A DNA stretch of 64,000 nucleotides from assembly GCA_046048875.1 (NCBI GenBank), contig JBJOFG010000010.1, forward strand, positions 1-64,000. Direction: 5' to 3'. The translations under genes were made by a program, and so were the position numbers. Origin of the DNA: CAIZGX01 sp046048875 (lineage in GTDB: Bacteria; Bacteroidota; Bacteroidia; Flavobacteriales_D; Sanyastnellaceae). The notes under the pieces are model-generated. The model searched no databases. It was not told where the DNA came from and saw nothing but the letters and a program-made list of their open reading frames with translations. How positions within the stretch are numbered: position 1 is the first letter of the stretch; the number at the start of each line of letters is the position of its first letter. This document shows positions 43,501-52,472 of the stretch, piece after piece.

Positions 43501-44668
43501 TGATGAAGCAGATTGCCCCAACACATTCGTAGGCATAGGCGGTGTTGGACAAACACCTGGAAGTATTGGTGGCATCATTGCACAACTAACAACAGTTAGA
43601 AATCAGTTAATAATGGCAAAAAGCACATACAATGCTGTGGTGGACGACAATCAGAAACAAAGTACAATTGATATACTCAATGAGGCATTTCCTCATGAGA
43701 GCCAATATTATCGTGATTTACTCTCTAGTCGTTACCCGTTAAGTGATGAAGTGCTTTCCCAATTGATTGCTCAAGCTAACCGACTAAGTTCGTGGCATCT
43801 TACCGAAGTTTTTCTTGCAAATAGCCCATTACGCAAAGAGATGCTTGCGCAAATAGAACGTTCTCAAATTCTCAGTCCTTTTTTCATGAATTTTCTTTAC
43901 AATGCAAATAGCGGCACAAGCCTTCGTAAACTTATGGAGATAAATATTACAGAGATTGCAACAAATCGCGATAAGCTCATTCAGAAATTAGCACAATCCG
44001 GCTTCACTTATGAAAGTGACCCCGAGTTAGAAACAGACCAGTTGATATACCTGAATGATTATCTGAATCAAATCAATCAGTCAGATGCCGTAGTGATGAT
44101 TCGCAGCCGTGCTTCTTATCTAGCCTCAAGGGGTAATTACACAGGCGCCATCTCACTTATAGAAAATGAACAGTCGCTTGCCAACTTCAAAAAAATTCTT
44201 GAAATTGAACAATCAATAACAAGTGAATGGAGCCTTTTAAGCGCTTCGCAAATCGCCGAACTTTGGAGCATTTACAATCAGCCAAATGACTTTAGTAGTA
44301 GCATGGCTTTGGGAATCCTACAAGAAATAGGCGAATCAGATTTTGAACCAGAGCCACGTGTTCCTATTCAGCACCGATCTATACAATTGAAAAATGAGAA
44401 CGAAGAAAATACTTTGCCATTGCTTGGAGTGTGGCCAAACCCGGCAAGCGAAGCTGCCTGGCTGCAATACCCAATAGAAGCAGAAGAACATACAACTATA
44501 GAAGTTTATGACCCTCAAGGTCGCTTATTGAATTCATTTCACCCAAATACCAATGGATTAGTTAAACTATCATTGAAGAACTACGAAAGTGGGATTTATG
44601 TTGTGCAACTCAGCGCCTTCGACAAAGTGGTTGAAAGCATTAAACTAACTGTTGTAAACCAAAAGTAA
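40562..44668 (+). CDS. Very large secreted T9SS cargo protein with beta-helix-like core
   Basis: A 1368-residue secreted protein (signal peptide ending 'VSVSSQS'). The first third looks like a seven-bladed-propeller type region ('NQGNLLFFIIDG', 'FEFSPDGNNLWFTK', 'YLSSASGLYKLSS'); the middle (about 560-950) has repeated short strands with Asn ladders typical of right-handed beta-helices ('NLTNSVIENAMVGIDVGG', 'ISFENCSFMN', 'GIYLTNSTGYVVEQNTF'); the last 75 residues form a T9SS sorting domain ('VWPNPASEAAWLQYP', 'SGIYVVQLSAFDK'). Likely adhesive or enzymatic at the cell surface. Confidence 0.85.
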   Translation: MKSKLLVRLIVSVCFCLSFVVSVSSQSPLWIYGNKLIHFSETGITTSNLPQPGVDLDLHYTGQIPTRGQNCQFDNQGNLLFFIIDGNIYDRDGYIIAPYSEFAIENGHPIMSCYSDDIAITNVPGHCNKFYLFYTVQYEQGSSITYGYCSILDLDAQNPFFPNIPSRKGTLVNGDFQTDVDDPFYYFFEANSSNNNGTPPTYARRLTGINNSTKSFNLFEVLELSENHKIVIIGSRNDGFVFCELTPGNITIDSNCSIEGEDTEETYYGSLKSVALAGGVYRIASQSVCNQGQTSEGNLPFFVHNFSFPAGIASTTEFEINSDPNDQIIAFEFSPDGNNLWFTKLHEPQIGVCNLNTGLVSFPLSTSSLPPSIDLSEFAFSEMEGQKDESGAEVIYLSSASGLYKLSSPNNPNTSTITTVSWAIGIPPCSAEVNNIYNINSIYTLQPQNTGTPIIQDYLAGSSCCHDYVVIHDDAPTQINTSIDGNWYNGQNPFQNQSSPIKIVNDLVFQTGTVTHIYNMTFEFDVNADVIIQKGASVYLHGTTWTSLDCENIMWPGVDLLGTTNSANTIDQLPVSGGDQGYLNLTNSVIENAMVGIDVGGNIPSNAGGIVRASQSTFRNNYNDVIFKKYRFEIGGDPVQNKSYFNLCTFITDEHLNNPSLSPNNHVLLKSVDKISFENCSFMNKTDINTYNWFNRGTGIYSSRASFTVDGSNDTWSGSPVDSEQTTFYKLQYGIRSAGYNDPDAFYTCKEQEFQYCLYGIVNYNTDNVLIYLNNFVLPDAAGFNSNETVERGIYLTNSTGYVVEQNTFDGFDDFQVNDEFPCALGIWVDNSGDASNEIRNNDFNEMKLGTYVTRQNRDFVTGINGTVDVGGIDDQTGLQLFCNTYTNGQTDIFRDSETYMRWVQGGMQQNGTFKLAGNRFSADDCSGVISDFVCDPYNDEHLDYWCHADLNTTPDCGGIADHPVYVGPLLTNAVIPTSYDEADCPNTFVGIGGVGQTPGSIGGIIAQLTTVRNQLIMAKSTYNAVVDDNQKQSTIDILNEAFPHESQYYRDLLSSRYPLSDEVLSQLIAQANRLSSWHLTEVFLANSPLRKEMLAQIERSQILSPFFMNFLYNANSGTSLRKLMEINITEIATNRDKLIQKLAQSGFTYESDPELETDQLIYLNDYLNQINQSDAVVMIRSRASYLASRGNYTGAISLIENEQSLANFKKILEIEQSITSEWSLLSASQIAELWSIYNQPNDFSSSMALGILQEIGESDFEPEPRVPIQHRSIQLKNENEENTLPLLGVWPNPASEAAWLQYPIEAEEHTTIEVYDPQGRLLNSFHPNTNGLVKLSLKNYESGIYVVQLSAFDKVVESIKLTVVNQK

Positions 44669-44721
44669 TATCAAATAGATTGAATGTCAGCTTCGGTCCG
44701 CGCATTTTTAATTTTTGCTCA

Positions 44722-46419
44722 ATGAAATACATCTGTGTTTTGTTCTTTATGGCGTTTTCACATGAATCATTCACGCAATGGCACGAATTCAACCGCGCGC
44801 ATCCAGTGAGCTGCCAATGGCCAGCGTACAATTATCAGGCTCATGGCTTTTTTGAGAATGTATTTGTTAACGATAATGCATTCAATTACTATGATGGGTA
44901 TTTGGTTTTTGGTAATGGAGTGTTGTGTCATCCAGATAGTGTGGATACTTATACAAGATGTTTTTCGGCCAAAATAAATTCTAATGGTGATATGGTTTGG
45001 TGGAACAGATATGATGATGCGGCTACTGATGAAAACGAACAATGGTTCAACTATTACAACGGAACTACGGGGGGAATGATTGAAAATCATAATGGAGGTT
45101 TGATGTCCATTTTCACGACTTTTGTTGGACCTAATGAGTTCGATGGTGACACTAGAAATTACCTTGTTCAATTGAACTCGGACGCAGAAATTGTAGATCA
45201 ACATATAGTTGATAGCAGTCTTGCACGCTATTCCTTTCATGGCCTCATTGAGGACTTAACAGATTCCTCTTATGTGAGTTATGGATGGTTAATGGATTCT
45301 CTTGATGTAATTAACAATACCGAACCCGATGCTTTCTTATTGAAAATGGATAGCCTCGGCAATCACATCTGGCAGGTTAGCTATACCGGCACATTTGGAA
45401 CCTATCCGGGAGGTGTGGTGAAGGCACACGATGGAGGTTTTTGGGTCTGTGCCAACACCCCAGGCTTCGAGGATTGTAGCGATGGCTTTTTTCAGAATTC
45501 TGATTTGGTACTTATAAAAACTGATGAATTTGGCAATGAGGAAGACCGCTTGGTTATGGGTGGCAGTTGCGGAAAAGAAGTGGCAACTGTATACGAATAT
45601 GAAGAGGATAAATTGATTCTTGCTGGCAGACTTACCAATGAAATTAATGATCCAGATGTGATGTTTGGGGGTTTCTATTATACAACGCTCATAGAACAGC
45701 TGTCCAATGATATATTAATTGAAACAACTGTAAAAAAAGAATACCTCCCAACTAACAATGGAGATTTTGTGGATTTGCATGTTATTCCCAATACTGGCTA
45801 CTTAATTGTTTGTGACAATCAATTAACAACAGCGCAAGGTTCAGGGCCCAATTGGCGCTGGATGGGTGGACTACTAATGTTAGACATGAACAGAGATAGT
45901 TTGTGGTTCAGGAAATTCAGCTACTACAACAATTTTCCAGAATCGAACACAACCATACCCGCGAGGCATTACTTACTTGATTCCAAACCAACACCTGATG
46001 GGGGTTTTGTTTGTAGTGGCTTCATAGATCAGCAGTATTCAGACCCTAATCCTTACCTATTAACCCCATGGATCTTCAAAGTAGACTCCATGGGATGCCT
46101 AGAACCGGGATGTCAATATGTGAACGTTGAAGAAATTGTGGTTGGTTTAGAAAACACAATAACTGTTTTTCCGAATCCAGCGCGTGATCAGGTAAAACTC
46201 AATTTCACCTTTCCAGAAAACTATGTTCCGAGCAATCAGAATGAAATTGTGATCATAGACATGCAAGGAAGAGAAGTCCTTCGTGAGAATATTTTTCTCT
46301 TTGCGAATTCAAGCAACACCATTGAAATAAATATTTCTTCGCTCAGCTCGGGAATGTACACGTTACATTGGTTAAGCAACAATGCTTGGTTAGATAGTTC
46401 GAAGATCTTGGTAGAGTAA
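44722..46419 (+). CDS. Secreted T9SS cargo protein
   Basis: A 565-residue protein, start MKYICVLFF chosen for the signal peptide ('HESFTQ'). The body has repeated propeller-like segments ('GGMIENHNGGLMSIFTTFVG', 'GGVVKAHDGGFWVCANTPGF', 'SKPTPDGGFVCSGFIDQQ'), as in Bacteroidota surface proteins. The C-terminus ('TVFPNPARDQVKLNF', 'SGMYTLHWLSNNAW') is a type A T9SS sorting domain. It follows the large cargo gene by 53 bases. Confidence 0.85.
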   Translation: MKYICVLFFMAFSHESFTQWHEFNRAHPVSCQWPAYNYQAHGFFENVFVNDNAFNYYDGYLVFGNGVLCHPDSVDTYTRCFSAKINSNGDMVWWNRYDDAATDENEQWFNYYNGTTGGMIENHNGGLMSIFTTFVGPNEFDGDTRNYLVQLNSDAEIVDQHIVDSSLARYSFHGLIEDLTDSSYVSYGWLMDSLDVINNTEPDAFLLKMDSLGNHIWQVSYTGTFGTYPGGVVKAHDGGFWVCANTPGFEDCSDGFFQNSDLVLIKTDEFGNEEDRLVMGGSCGKEVATVYEYEEDKLILAGRLTNEINDPDVMFGGFYYTTLIEQLSNDILIETTVKKEYLPTNNGDFVDLHVIPNTGYLIVCDNQLTTAQGSGPNWRWMGGLLMLDMNRDSLWFRKFSYYNNFPESNTTIPARHYLLDSKPTPDGGFVCSGFIDQQYSDPNPYLLTPWIFKVDSMGCLEPGCQYVNVEEIVVGLENTITVFPNPARDQVKLNFTFPENYVPSNQNEIVIIDMQGREVLRENIFLFANSSNTIEINISSLSSGMYTLHWLSNNAWLDSSKILVE

Positions 46420-46458
46420 GAGTTAAGGATCTGACATGCTGCACAAACACAATCAAGA

Positions 46459-46870
46459 TTAAAAGAAAAAATGTCTGCCTATTTTGTCTTTGGTTACCAC
46501 CTTGGATTTTCGCTTTATTGATGCTTTTCTTTTGTCTTTAACAACTGTTTTAAATCCTAAACAGTCAGCCTCTGTTATATTGTAGTGGTCATTTGTGACA
46601 TTGGCAATGTCAAAAAAGAAACGAAACTCGTCATTACGATTAAAATTTTTAATCAAGTAACTACATTCACTGTTCTTTTTATTTTTTGGTTTAATAGAAT
46701 TCCTTCCAGTTTTACAGAAACTTTCTTGTTTGATGATTTTGGCGTCAGCGTCAAATTCGAAAATTATTCTGAAAGCAGAAATGTCTTTTCCCGTCGTGTT
46801 TTTGAGTGAAAATTCTTTGGTGTAAATGTTATTGTGTTGTTCTCCGTTTTCAGTTAGAATTGGTGTTTTC
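46459..46870 (-). pseudogene. Remnant of a hypothetical gene truncated by the IS21 element
   Basis: The minus-strand frame is open from the IS end and reads about 137 residues of a globular protein ('FSLKNTTGKDISAFRIIFEFDADAKI', 'CSYLIKNFNRNDEFRFFFDI') with a basic tail. The frame continues into the IS end, where it translates the terminal repeats into a meaningless 'MRRNTWVK' leader, so the true N-terminus is lost. The family is unrecognised. It does not match the gene fragment on the other side of the IS. Confidence 0.65.
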
Positions 46871-46875
46871 TGTAG

Positions 46876-47108
46876 ATTCCGGGGCATTTTGACCCACCCA
46901 TTCCGTTTCAACTTGACCCATGTGTTCCTGCGCAAGTTGACCCACCCCTTAGTGTAAACGGATTTAATAAATCAAGGAGATATTCCGGGGCAATTTGACC
47001 CACCCTGAAAAACATACTTTGGGGGACCATATCTACCTGTTTTTATTAAGATTCCTGAGCAAGTTGACCCACCCTGGTCAGAACAATTCCGGGGCAAGTT
47101 GACCCACC
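46876..47108. repeat. Six IS21 end repeats (left)
   Basis: Six copies of the pattern TTCCGGGGCAANTTGACCCA (with CCTGCGC, CCTGAGC or CCGTTTC variants) lie at about 46877, 46901, 46925, 46983, 47051 and 47085. These are multiple transposase-binding sites; the right end has only two, at about 49560-49600. Confidence 0.8.
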
Positions 47109-47177
47109 TAAAAGAACTGATTGCTAGTGTTTAACCATGTCTTTTAACCTTTGGCGCCTAAAAAACACAAATGTTAT

Positions 47178-48754
47178 ATGGCAGCAAAACCAATCAGTAT
47201 GCTTGATATTAGGAGAATACTACAATTATTAAAAGCGAATACGTCCAAGCGATCTATTAGCAAGCAAACCCAGTTGCCTCGCAATACAGTAAAGAAATAT
47301 TTGCGGTTGATAGAGCAATTACACGTTCCCTTAGACACCCTTCTTTTAATGGAAGATGAGCCATTGAGCGTTCTTCTTTTTGATCCGAGCGGTCCCTCTT
47401 CTCAGACAATGGACGCGCGTTACTTGGAATTGCAAAAGAAATTTCCATCGTTTAAAAAGGATCTGGAGAACAAGCATGTCACGCGACAATTGTTGTGGAA
47501 CGAGTACCGTTTGGAGCACCCGCAAGGTTATGAATACTCGCGTTTTTGTCATCACTTAAACGCCTTCATGGTTAGCAAAGATGTGACCATGCCAATGGTT
47601 CATTATCCCGGAGAAAAGCTACTGATAGACTTTGCCGGAAAAACCATGAGTTACTTCACAGCCGATGGTAGCGAGGTAAAATGTCAGATTTTTGTTGCCG
47701 TTTTTCCTTTTAGTGGCTACACTTTTACCTACGCTGTGCACAGTCAGAAACAGTCTGATTTTCTGTTGTGTTTGGAAAAAGCGTTGCACTATTTTGGTGG
47801 AGTCCCTGGATGTATCGTAGGTGATAATTTAAAGTCTTACGTTAAAAGAGCCAATAGATACGAACCCGAGTTCACCGATTTAATGCTTCAGTTCTCTGTT
47901 CATTACAACACAACATTAATGGCTGCTAGAGTTAGAAAACCGAAGGATAAGGCCTCTGTAGAGAGAACTGTTCGGTTGGCCTACGAAAGAATTTACGCGC
48001 CGCTTCGCAACAACCGATTCACGTGTATTGAAGACATCAATGCGTCCATCGTTCAGCAACTGGAACATCATCACCAGCGTACTTTTCGCGGTGAAGAAGA
48101 AAACCGTGAACAACTCTTTTTCAGCAAAGAACTTCCCTGCTTACAAGTACTTCCAAGTGCGCCCATGGAAGTAAAACAAACGGTGATGGCTAAGGTGCAA
48201 AAGAACTATCATATCGTGCTAGGACAGGACTGGCATTTTTACAGCGTCCCTTATCAATACACGGGTAAGGATGTGAAGGTTGAATACACATCGCGTTGCG
48301 TGGAAATATACCATCAGCAGCATCGTATTGCCGTGCATACGCGCATACAAAATACTCGTCGAAATTCTTACGCCACAGATAAGGAACATATGCCCGAGAA
48401 TCACAAACATTACAGCGCCCAGATGGGTTGGGATGCTGATTACTTTAAAGCACAGGCCGCTGAAATAGACCCCGACGTTGTGCAGGTGGTAGAGAGGGTT
48501 TTAAACACGCGTGTTTTTCCGCAGCAGGCATTTAACACGTGCTTAGGCATATTGCGACTACGCGGAAAATATGGCTCGAGTAGACTCATCATAGCTTGTC
48601 GCATGGCGCTTAAAGCCAACTGTGCTAATTACAAATTTATCTTAATGTTTTGGCAAACGGGACCGATAAGCTCTGGTTAGACTCCACTGATATGCTTTCT
48701 CATGTAATCATTCCTCCTCATGAGAATCTTCGTGGCGCGAGCTCCTATCAATAA
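47178..48754 (+). pseudogene. istA: IS21 transposase IstA, frameshifted near its C-terminus
   Basis: An N-terminal helix-turn-helix ('SKRSISKQTQLPRNTVKKYL') and an integrase core with 'LLIDFAGKTMSYF' (first Asp), 'CIVGDNLKSYVKR' (second Asp) and 'PKDKASVERTV' (Glu) are intact. The open frame ends at 48680 with an unnatural 'MFWQTGPISSG'. From 48641 the +1 frame continues as 'LNVLANGTDKLWLD' to 'IPPHENLRGASSYQ' and stops at 48754, the normal IstA tail. One base appears to be missing at about 48640. Confidence 0.88.
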
Positions 48755-48788
48755 TAAAAAAAACAAGTAATCAATAAAATCAATCTAC

Positions 48789-49523
48789 ATGAACACCACA
48801 GAAAATCTTGAACAATTAAAGCAACTCAAATTGCATGGAATGGTAAGAAGTTACCAATCTGTTTTAGAACAACCGGTAAACAAACACCCTGAATCTCACG
48901 ACCTCATGGCCATGCTTGTTCATGCTGAAGTACAACATCGTAGTCAGCACCGAACTAAAATATTGTTGGGCTCGGCGAAGCTTCGCTACAGCGGATCTAT
49001 TGAACAGATCACCTGTTCTTCTGAGCGTAACTTAACCAAAGGACAGCTTGCTCAGTTAGCGGACTGCACCTACATCGACAAGGGCGAGAACATATTAATT
49101 ACCGGTGCCACGGGTTGCGGAAAAAGCTACTTAGCTTGTGCCTTAGGACAACAGGCTTGCTTGATGGGGTAAAAGACGTTGTACCTCAACATGAATCGTT
49201 TTTGTGAAAGATTAACCATCTCTAAAATCGACGGAACCTACATCAAGTTACTCAATCAACTTGAAAAAGTGAGAGTGCTTATTCTTGACGACTTCGGTTT
49301 GCAGCCGCTCGATCAAACAGTTAAACTAGCGTTACTCCAGATACTAGAGGATCGCTACCAGTTCAGTTCCATTATCATAGCCTCACAAGTTCCCGTGGGA
49401 AAGTGGCATGAATATATCAACGAACCCACTTTAGCCGACGCTATTTTAGATCGGCTCATTGCCAATAATCATCGAATCGAATTAAAAGGAGAATCACTTA
49501 GAAAAAAACAAGTCAAAAAATGA
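48789..49523 (+). pseudogene. istB: IS21 helper ATPase IstB with internal stop codon
   Basis: The frame reads IstB: 'LKLHGMVRSYQSVL', Walker A 'ITGATGCGKSYLACALGQQA', then TAA at 49170-49172, and in the same frame 'KTLYLNMNRF', Walker B 'VLILDDFGLQPLD', 'SSIIIASQVPVGKWH' and 'ADAILDRLI'. A normal IstB has Tyr at the stop position, so a single base change explains it. The ATPase cannot be made in one piece. Confidence 0.9.
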
Positions 49524-49606
49524 ATTAGCTTTACCACAATAATCAGTTCTTCTGAGGTGGGTCAACATCGCAAGGAACAGGTGGGTCAACATCGCAGGAA
49601 TTTACA

Positions 49607-49909
49607 AAAGATACTATCATTTATAATAGCAAGATTACAATCTCAAACATTCCCGCAAAAGCTTATGAGTATGTTGTAAATGGAAAATCTGCTATCGAAT
49701 GGATCATGGAGCGATATCAAGTAACCACACATAAAGAAAGCGGACTTAAAAATGACCCGAATGATTGGGCGACAGAAGTGGGTAATCCGCGTTATATCCT
49801 TGATCTTTTATTAAGCGTGATTAATATCAGCGTGCAAACAGTTGACATTGTTGAAGGGTTGCCAAAGTTAAAGTTTGACGCGGTATCAACGGAAGAGATT
49901 CCAGCTTAA
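49607..49909 (+). pseudogene. C-terminal remnant of a type ISP restriction-modification enzyme
   Basis: The frame runs from the IS edge to 49909: 'KDTIIYNSKITISNIPAKAYEYVVNG', 'SAIEWIMERYQVTTHKESG', 'NDPNDWATEVGNPRYILDLLLSVI' and 'IVEGLPKLKF'. This is the well-conserved end of single-chain type ISP (helicase plus methylase plus nuclease) enzymes, normally 1000 to 1600 residues. Everything upstream is gone, so the IS insertion and a deletion removed the enzyme. Confidence 0.8.
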
Positions 49910-49926
49910 TTTCAATAAATTAAACC

Positions 49927-50889
49927 ATGATTATCGATATTCCAACTAGTGAAGAATATGAAGATGTTGCCATTGAATGTCTGGTGCAGGCTTATAATAA
50001 CATAGTACAGGTAGATAATTCGTTAACTAACGAGACTCCTAGGGAGGAAATATGGAAGTATCATCAGATTGTTCTTCGGACTTCAATTGTACTCATTCAT
50101 CAGGGCTTAGAGGGACTTATGAAAGCTGATATTTGCAGCGAATCACCTTTATTATTAATTGATAAAAAGAAAAGTGAATGGAAGACCTTACCAGGAGCAT
50201 CCGATGAATCCTTTTCGGAAATGTTTACTATTGGTGGTGATGATCTTCTGAAAATGTATTTCGCATGTGTCGAGCCGAAATATGTTCATGCGGACTTTTT
50301 GGCGCATTTTAATGATGTAAGAAGCAAAAGAAATAAAATCGTTCATGGCTTAGGTGAAGCTGATCTTAAGCCGGAATATGTTTTAAAATTAGTTTTGAAC
50401 ACGTTTACCTTTCTGCTAGGCAAAGATGAGTTTTGGGATGCCGTACTTAATAAATTTTATCGTCATCCAGGGATTGAGCATGAAGATCCTGAAATTGAAT
50501 GGGAAGAAAACAATCATTACAACCGAATGGAACATTTAAATTTCTTTCTGGGTATTGGAGAACTGAAAAAACATTTTACTACAGATATTACAGTCCGAGC
50601 TTATTTTTGTCCCAACTGTATTCAAAATGCTGAGGTTATTACAAAGGAGGGAATCAAACGGCCCGAATCTAAGTGGGCGTTCCTCACACCTAATGAGCCA
50701 GCCTCAACTACAATAAGCTGCATTGTCTGTCAAGAACAATTTGAAGTATTAAGGGAAGATTGTAAAAAACCGGGATGCAAGGGTAATGTGATTTATAAGG
50801 AAGACGAAGATGAAGACTGTCATGTTAGAATATGTTTGACCTGCTGGAATGAGGAAGATATAGATACATCAAACGAAGCCCTTGATTAA
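49927..50889 (+). CDS. HEPN-like protein with C-terminal zinc ribbon
   Basis: A 320-residue protein 17 bases after the restriction-enzyme remnant. The N-terminal helical part contains 'VRSKRNKIVHGLG', an R-x4-H motif (Arg135-His140) as in HEPN ribonucleases. The C-terminal part has 'CPNC' and 'CIVC' pairs, then 'CKKPGC' and 'CLTC', one or two zinc-binding units. It was probably co-transcribed with the lost restriction enzyme. Nuclease activity is inferred from the motif only. Confidence 0.65.
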   Translation: MIIDIPTSEEYEDVAIECLVQAYNNIVQVDNSLTNETPREEIWKYHQIVLRTSIVLIHQGLEGLMKADICSESPLLLIDKKKSEWKTLPGASDESFSEMFTIGGDDLLKMYFACVEPKYVHADFLAHFNDVRSKRNKIVHGLGEADLKPEYVLKLVLNTFTFLLGKDEFWDAVLNKFYRHPGIEHEDPEIEWEENNHYNRMEHLNFFLGIGELKKHFTTDITVRAYFCPNCIQNAEVITKEGIKRPESKWAFLTPNEPASTTISCIVCQEQFEVLREDCKKPGCKGNVIYKEDEDEDCHVRICLTCWNEEDIDTSNEALD

Positions 50890-50902
50890 AGTTAAAACTT
50901 AA

Positions 50903-50943
50903 ATCATGTTACCGAATCGTTTTTTACAATCTGGTAACATGAT
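50903..50943. terminator. Convergent inverted repeat between HEPN gene and ubiquitin-like cassette
   Basis: ATCATGTTACC and GGTAACATGAT form a perfect 11-bp stem around a 19-base loop that holds TTTTTT. It lies between two convergent genes and probably ends both. Confidence 0.65.
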
Positions 50944-50953
50944 GATTATTTAG

Positions 50954-51304
50954 TTAATTGTTCTTCTTTTTTTTATAAAAAGAATTTTTCAAACGTGAAT
51001 CAAGCTTGCGTCCATCTTCTATTTCATCATCCAACCACCTTCTAGCCATTCGTATCTTATTCCTTGTAATAAAGTAATGAGATTTACATTTAAAATTCCA
51101 ATTACCAATTGAAGGTGAAAGCGATATGCTCTCTCCGTTGAATTCAATACTCCAGTCCGTAGGTGAAAGTGGAGTAACGACCTCATTACCGCAACCACAA
51201 ATACATTTATGTATAGCTGTGCAGTATTCAATGGAAATGTAAATTATTCCTTCCTCAATCTTTTCAGGAATGAACTCAACAAATTTATGTTGCAAGGTCT
51301 TCAT
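50954..51304 (-). CDS. DUF6527 family protein of the ubiquitin-like cassette
   Basis: A 116-residue protein matching DUF6527: 'HKCICGCGNEVVTPLSPTDW' and 'ISLSPSIGNWNFKCKSHYFI'. Cys34, Cys36, Cys38, Cys73 and His76 form a likely zinc site. The family is usually encoded beside multiubiquitin and ThiF-type E1 genes, so a role in the conjugation step is plausible but unproven. The start lies inside the end of the E1 gene (20-base overlap). Confidence 0.82.
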   Translation of the reverse strand: MKTLQHKFVEFIPEKIEEGIIYISIEYCTAIHKCICGCGNEVVTPLSPTDWSIEFNGESISLSPSIGNWNFKCKSHYFITRNKIRMARRWLDDEIEDGRKLDSRLKNSFYKKKKNN

Positions 51305-52472
51305 TTAATAATTGGGCTACGTTAATTGAATATGTTAGATGATGTTCTTTTTCTAAGTCCTGGTAAAATCCAGTCATTTTTTTCCATTTCATAACAGCCA
51401 ATACCGCGTTGAGGTTATTTAAATCAGCAACTTGAATATTAGTTCCGTACTCATTATTATCATTGTCTCCAGTTGGAACTCTGCTTGACAGATGGTCGCA
51501 TTTTTCCTGCGTTCCGATGGTTGTTCTTATTGTCCCTACCAAACAATCATTTTCACCACCAACCGTGTTCACTCCTAATCCCACATCGATAAACGGGATA
51601 TTCATACGGAGAAGATGATCCATGATTGATTTTCTGATCAGATTTTTATCTACACATATAAATACGTAACTCATACCATTCAGTTCTGAGATGTTATTCT
51701 CATTTACATAGTACGGATGAGATTTCACGTGCTTATGCATATTAGAATAGAGCGAATGATAATAATTTGCTTTCTTCGGCTTAGTTTTTAGTAACTCAAC
51801 TGATGCAGCCCCAGGTGATCTGAATGCATTGTGTAAGAGAAGTTCATCCCCATCAAACAAATGAATTTCTTGAACCTGAGTCTTAGCAACCATATCAAGT
51901 ATATAAGCCCCAGTGCCTCCCAATCCGACAATAGCGATTTTCTGCCCTTTAAACTTGGCGTTAAGCATATTAATATTTGCTCTACTGGAATTTGTATCTA
52001 GATAATGAAATACTGATTCCGGATCTTCATCAGTCACCACATTAAAGGGAGTCGCAGTAACTTCAGGATCTATTGCTATGGCTTGGTGAGATATTATATC
52101 AGCATAACTCTTTACTTTATCAAAGTAGTTACTAAAACCATTCTTGGGTTTATTGGAAAATGAGTAGTTCACAACAACTCCTTCCTCAAGAGCTCTGTTT
52201 TCATCTTGATGAACAAGTGCGGCAATTTTCTCACCATTTGGATAGTGAGGGAACTCTCCGAAAAAAAAGATTACATGGTTATCAGGTGAGGCTACTGTCT
52301 CAGGATCCCTTAGTACAAGAACCGTAACCAATTTACCTATATGCACTTCTTTTCTGCTATTCACATAAGGAATATGGTGGATAACTAAGTATCCACCTTT
52401 TACCTCAATATGATAACCTTCGTCTCTTAATCTCTTAAGATCCGGATTACGATTTATCAGTTGCTGTGACAT
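51285..52472 (-). CDS. DUF6791-ThiF fusion: E1-like adenylyltransferase
   Basis: A 395-residue protein. Residues 1-150 are DUF6791-like ('RDEGYHIEVKGGYLVIHHIP', 'HVIFFFGEFPHYPNGEKI'). Residues 170-395 are a ThiF/E1 domain: glycine loop 'VGLGGTGAYILDMVAKT' (183-188), 'LFDGDELLLHNAFRSPGA' with Asp207 and Arg218, and Cys310 or Cys325 as candidate thioester residues. It should adenylate the C-terminus of the ubiquitin-like protein. It overlaps the UBL gene by 26 bases and DUF6527 by 20, a tightly coupled trio. Confidence 0.88.
   Translation of the reverse strand: MSQQLINRNPDLKRLRDEGYHIEVKGGYLVIHHIPYVNSRKEVHIGKLVTVLVLRDPETVASPDNHVIFFFGEFPHYPNGEKIAALVHQDENRALEEGVVVNYSFSNKPKNGFSNYFDKVKSYADIISHQAIAIDPEVTATPFNVVTDEDPESVFHYLDTNSSRANINMLNAKFKGQKIAIVGLGGTGAYILDMVAKTQVQEIHLFDGDELLLHNAFRSPGAASVELLKTKPKKANYYHSLYSNMHKHVKSHPYYVNENNISELNGMSYVFICVDKNLIRKSIMDHLLRMNIPFIDVGLGVNTVGGENDCLVGTIRTTIGTQEKCDHLSSRVPTGDNDNNEYGTNIQVADLNNLNAVLAVMKWKKMTGFYQDLEKEHHLTYSINVAQLLNEDLAT

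Larger units (their letters stand above)
46871..49606 (+). mobile_element. Decayed IS21-family insertion sequence
   Basis: About 2.74 kb with istA and istB in the IS21 order. Both ends begin TGTARATTCC when read inward (46871 and, reverse, 49606) and carry copies of a GACCCACC-containing repeat: six at the left end, two at the right. istA is frameshifted and istB has an internal stop. The bases flanking the ends do not form a direct repeat, so the element has lost its original target duplication. Confidence 0.88.
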
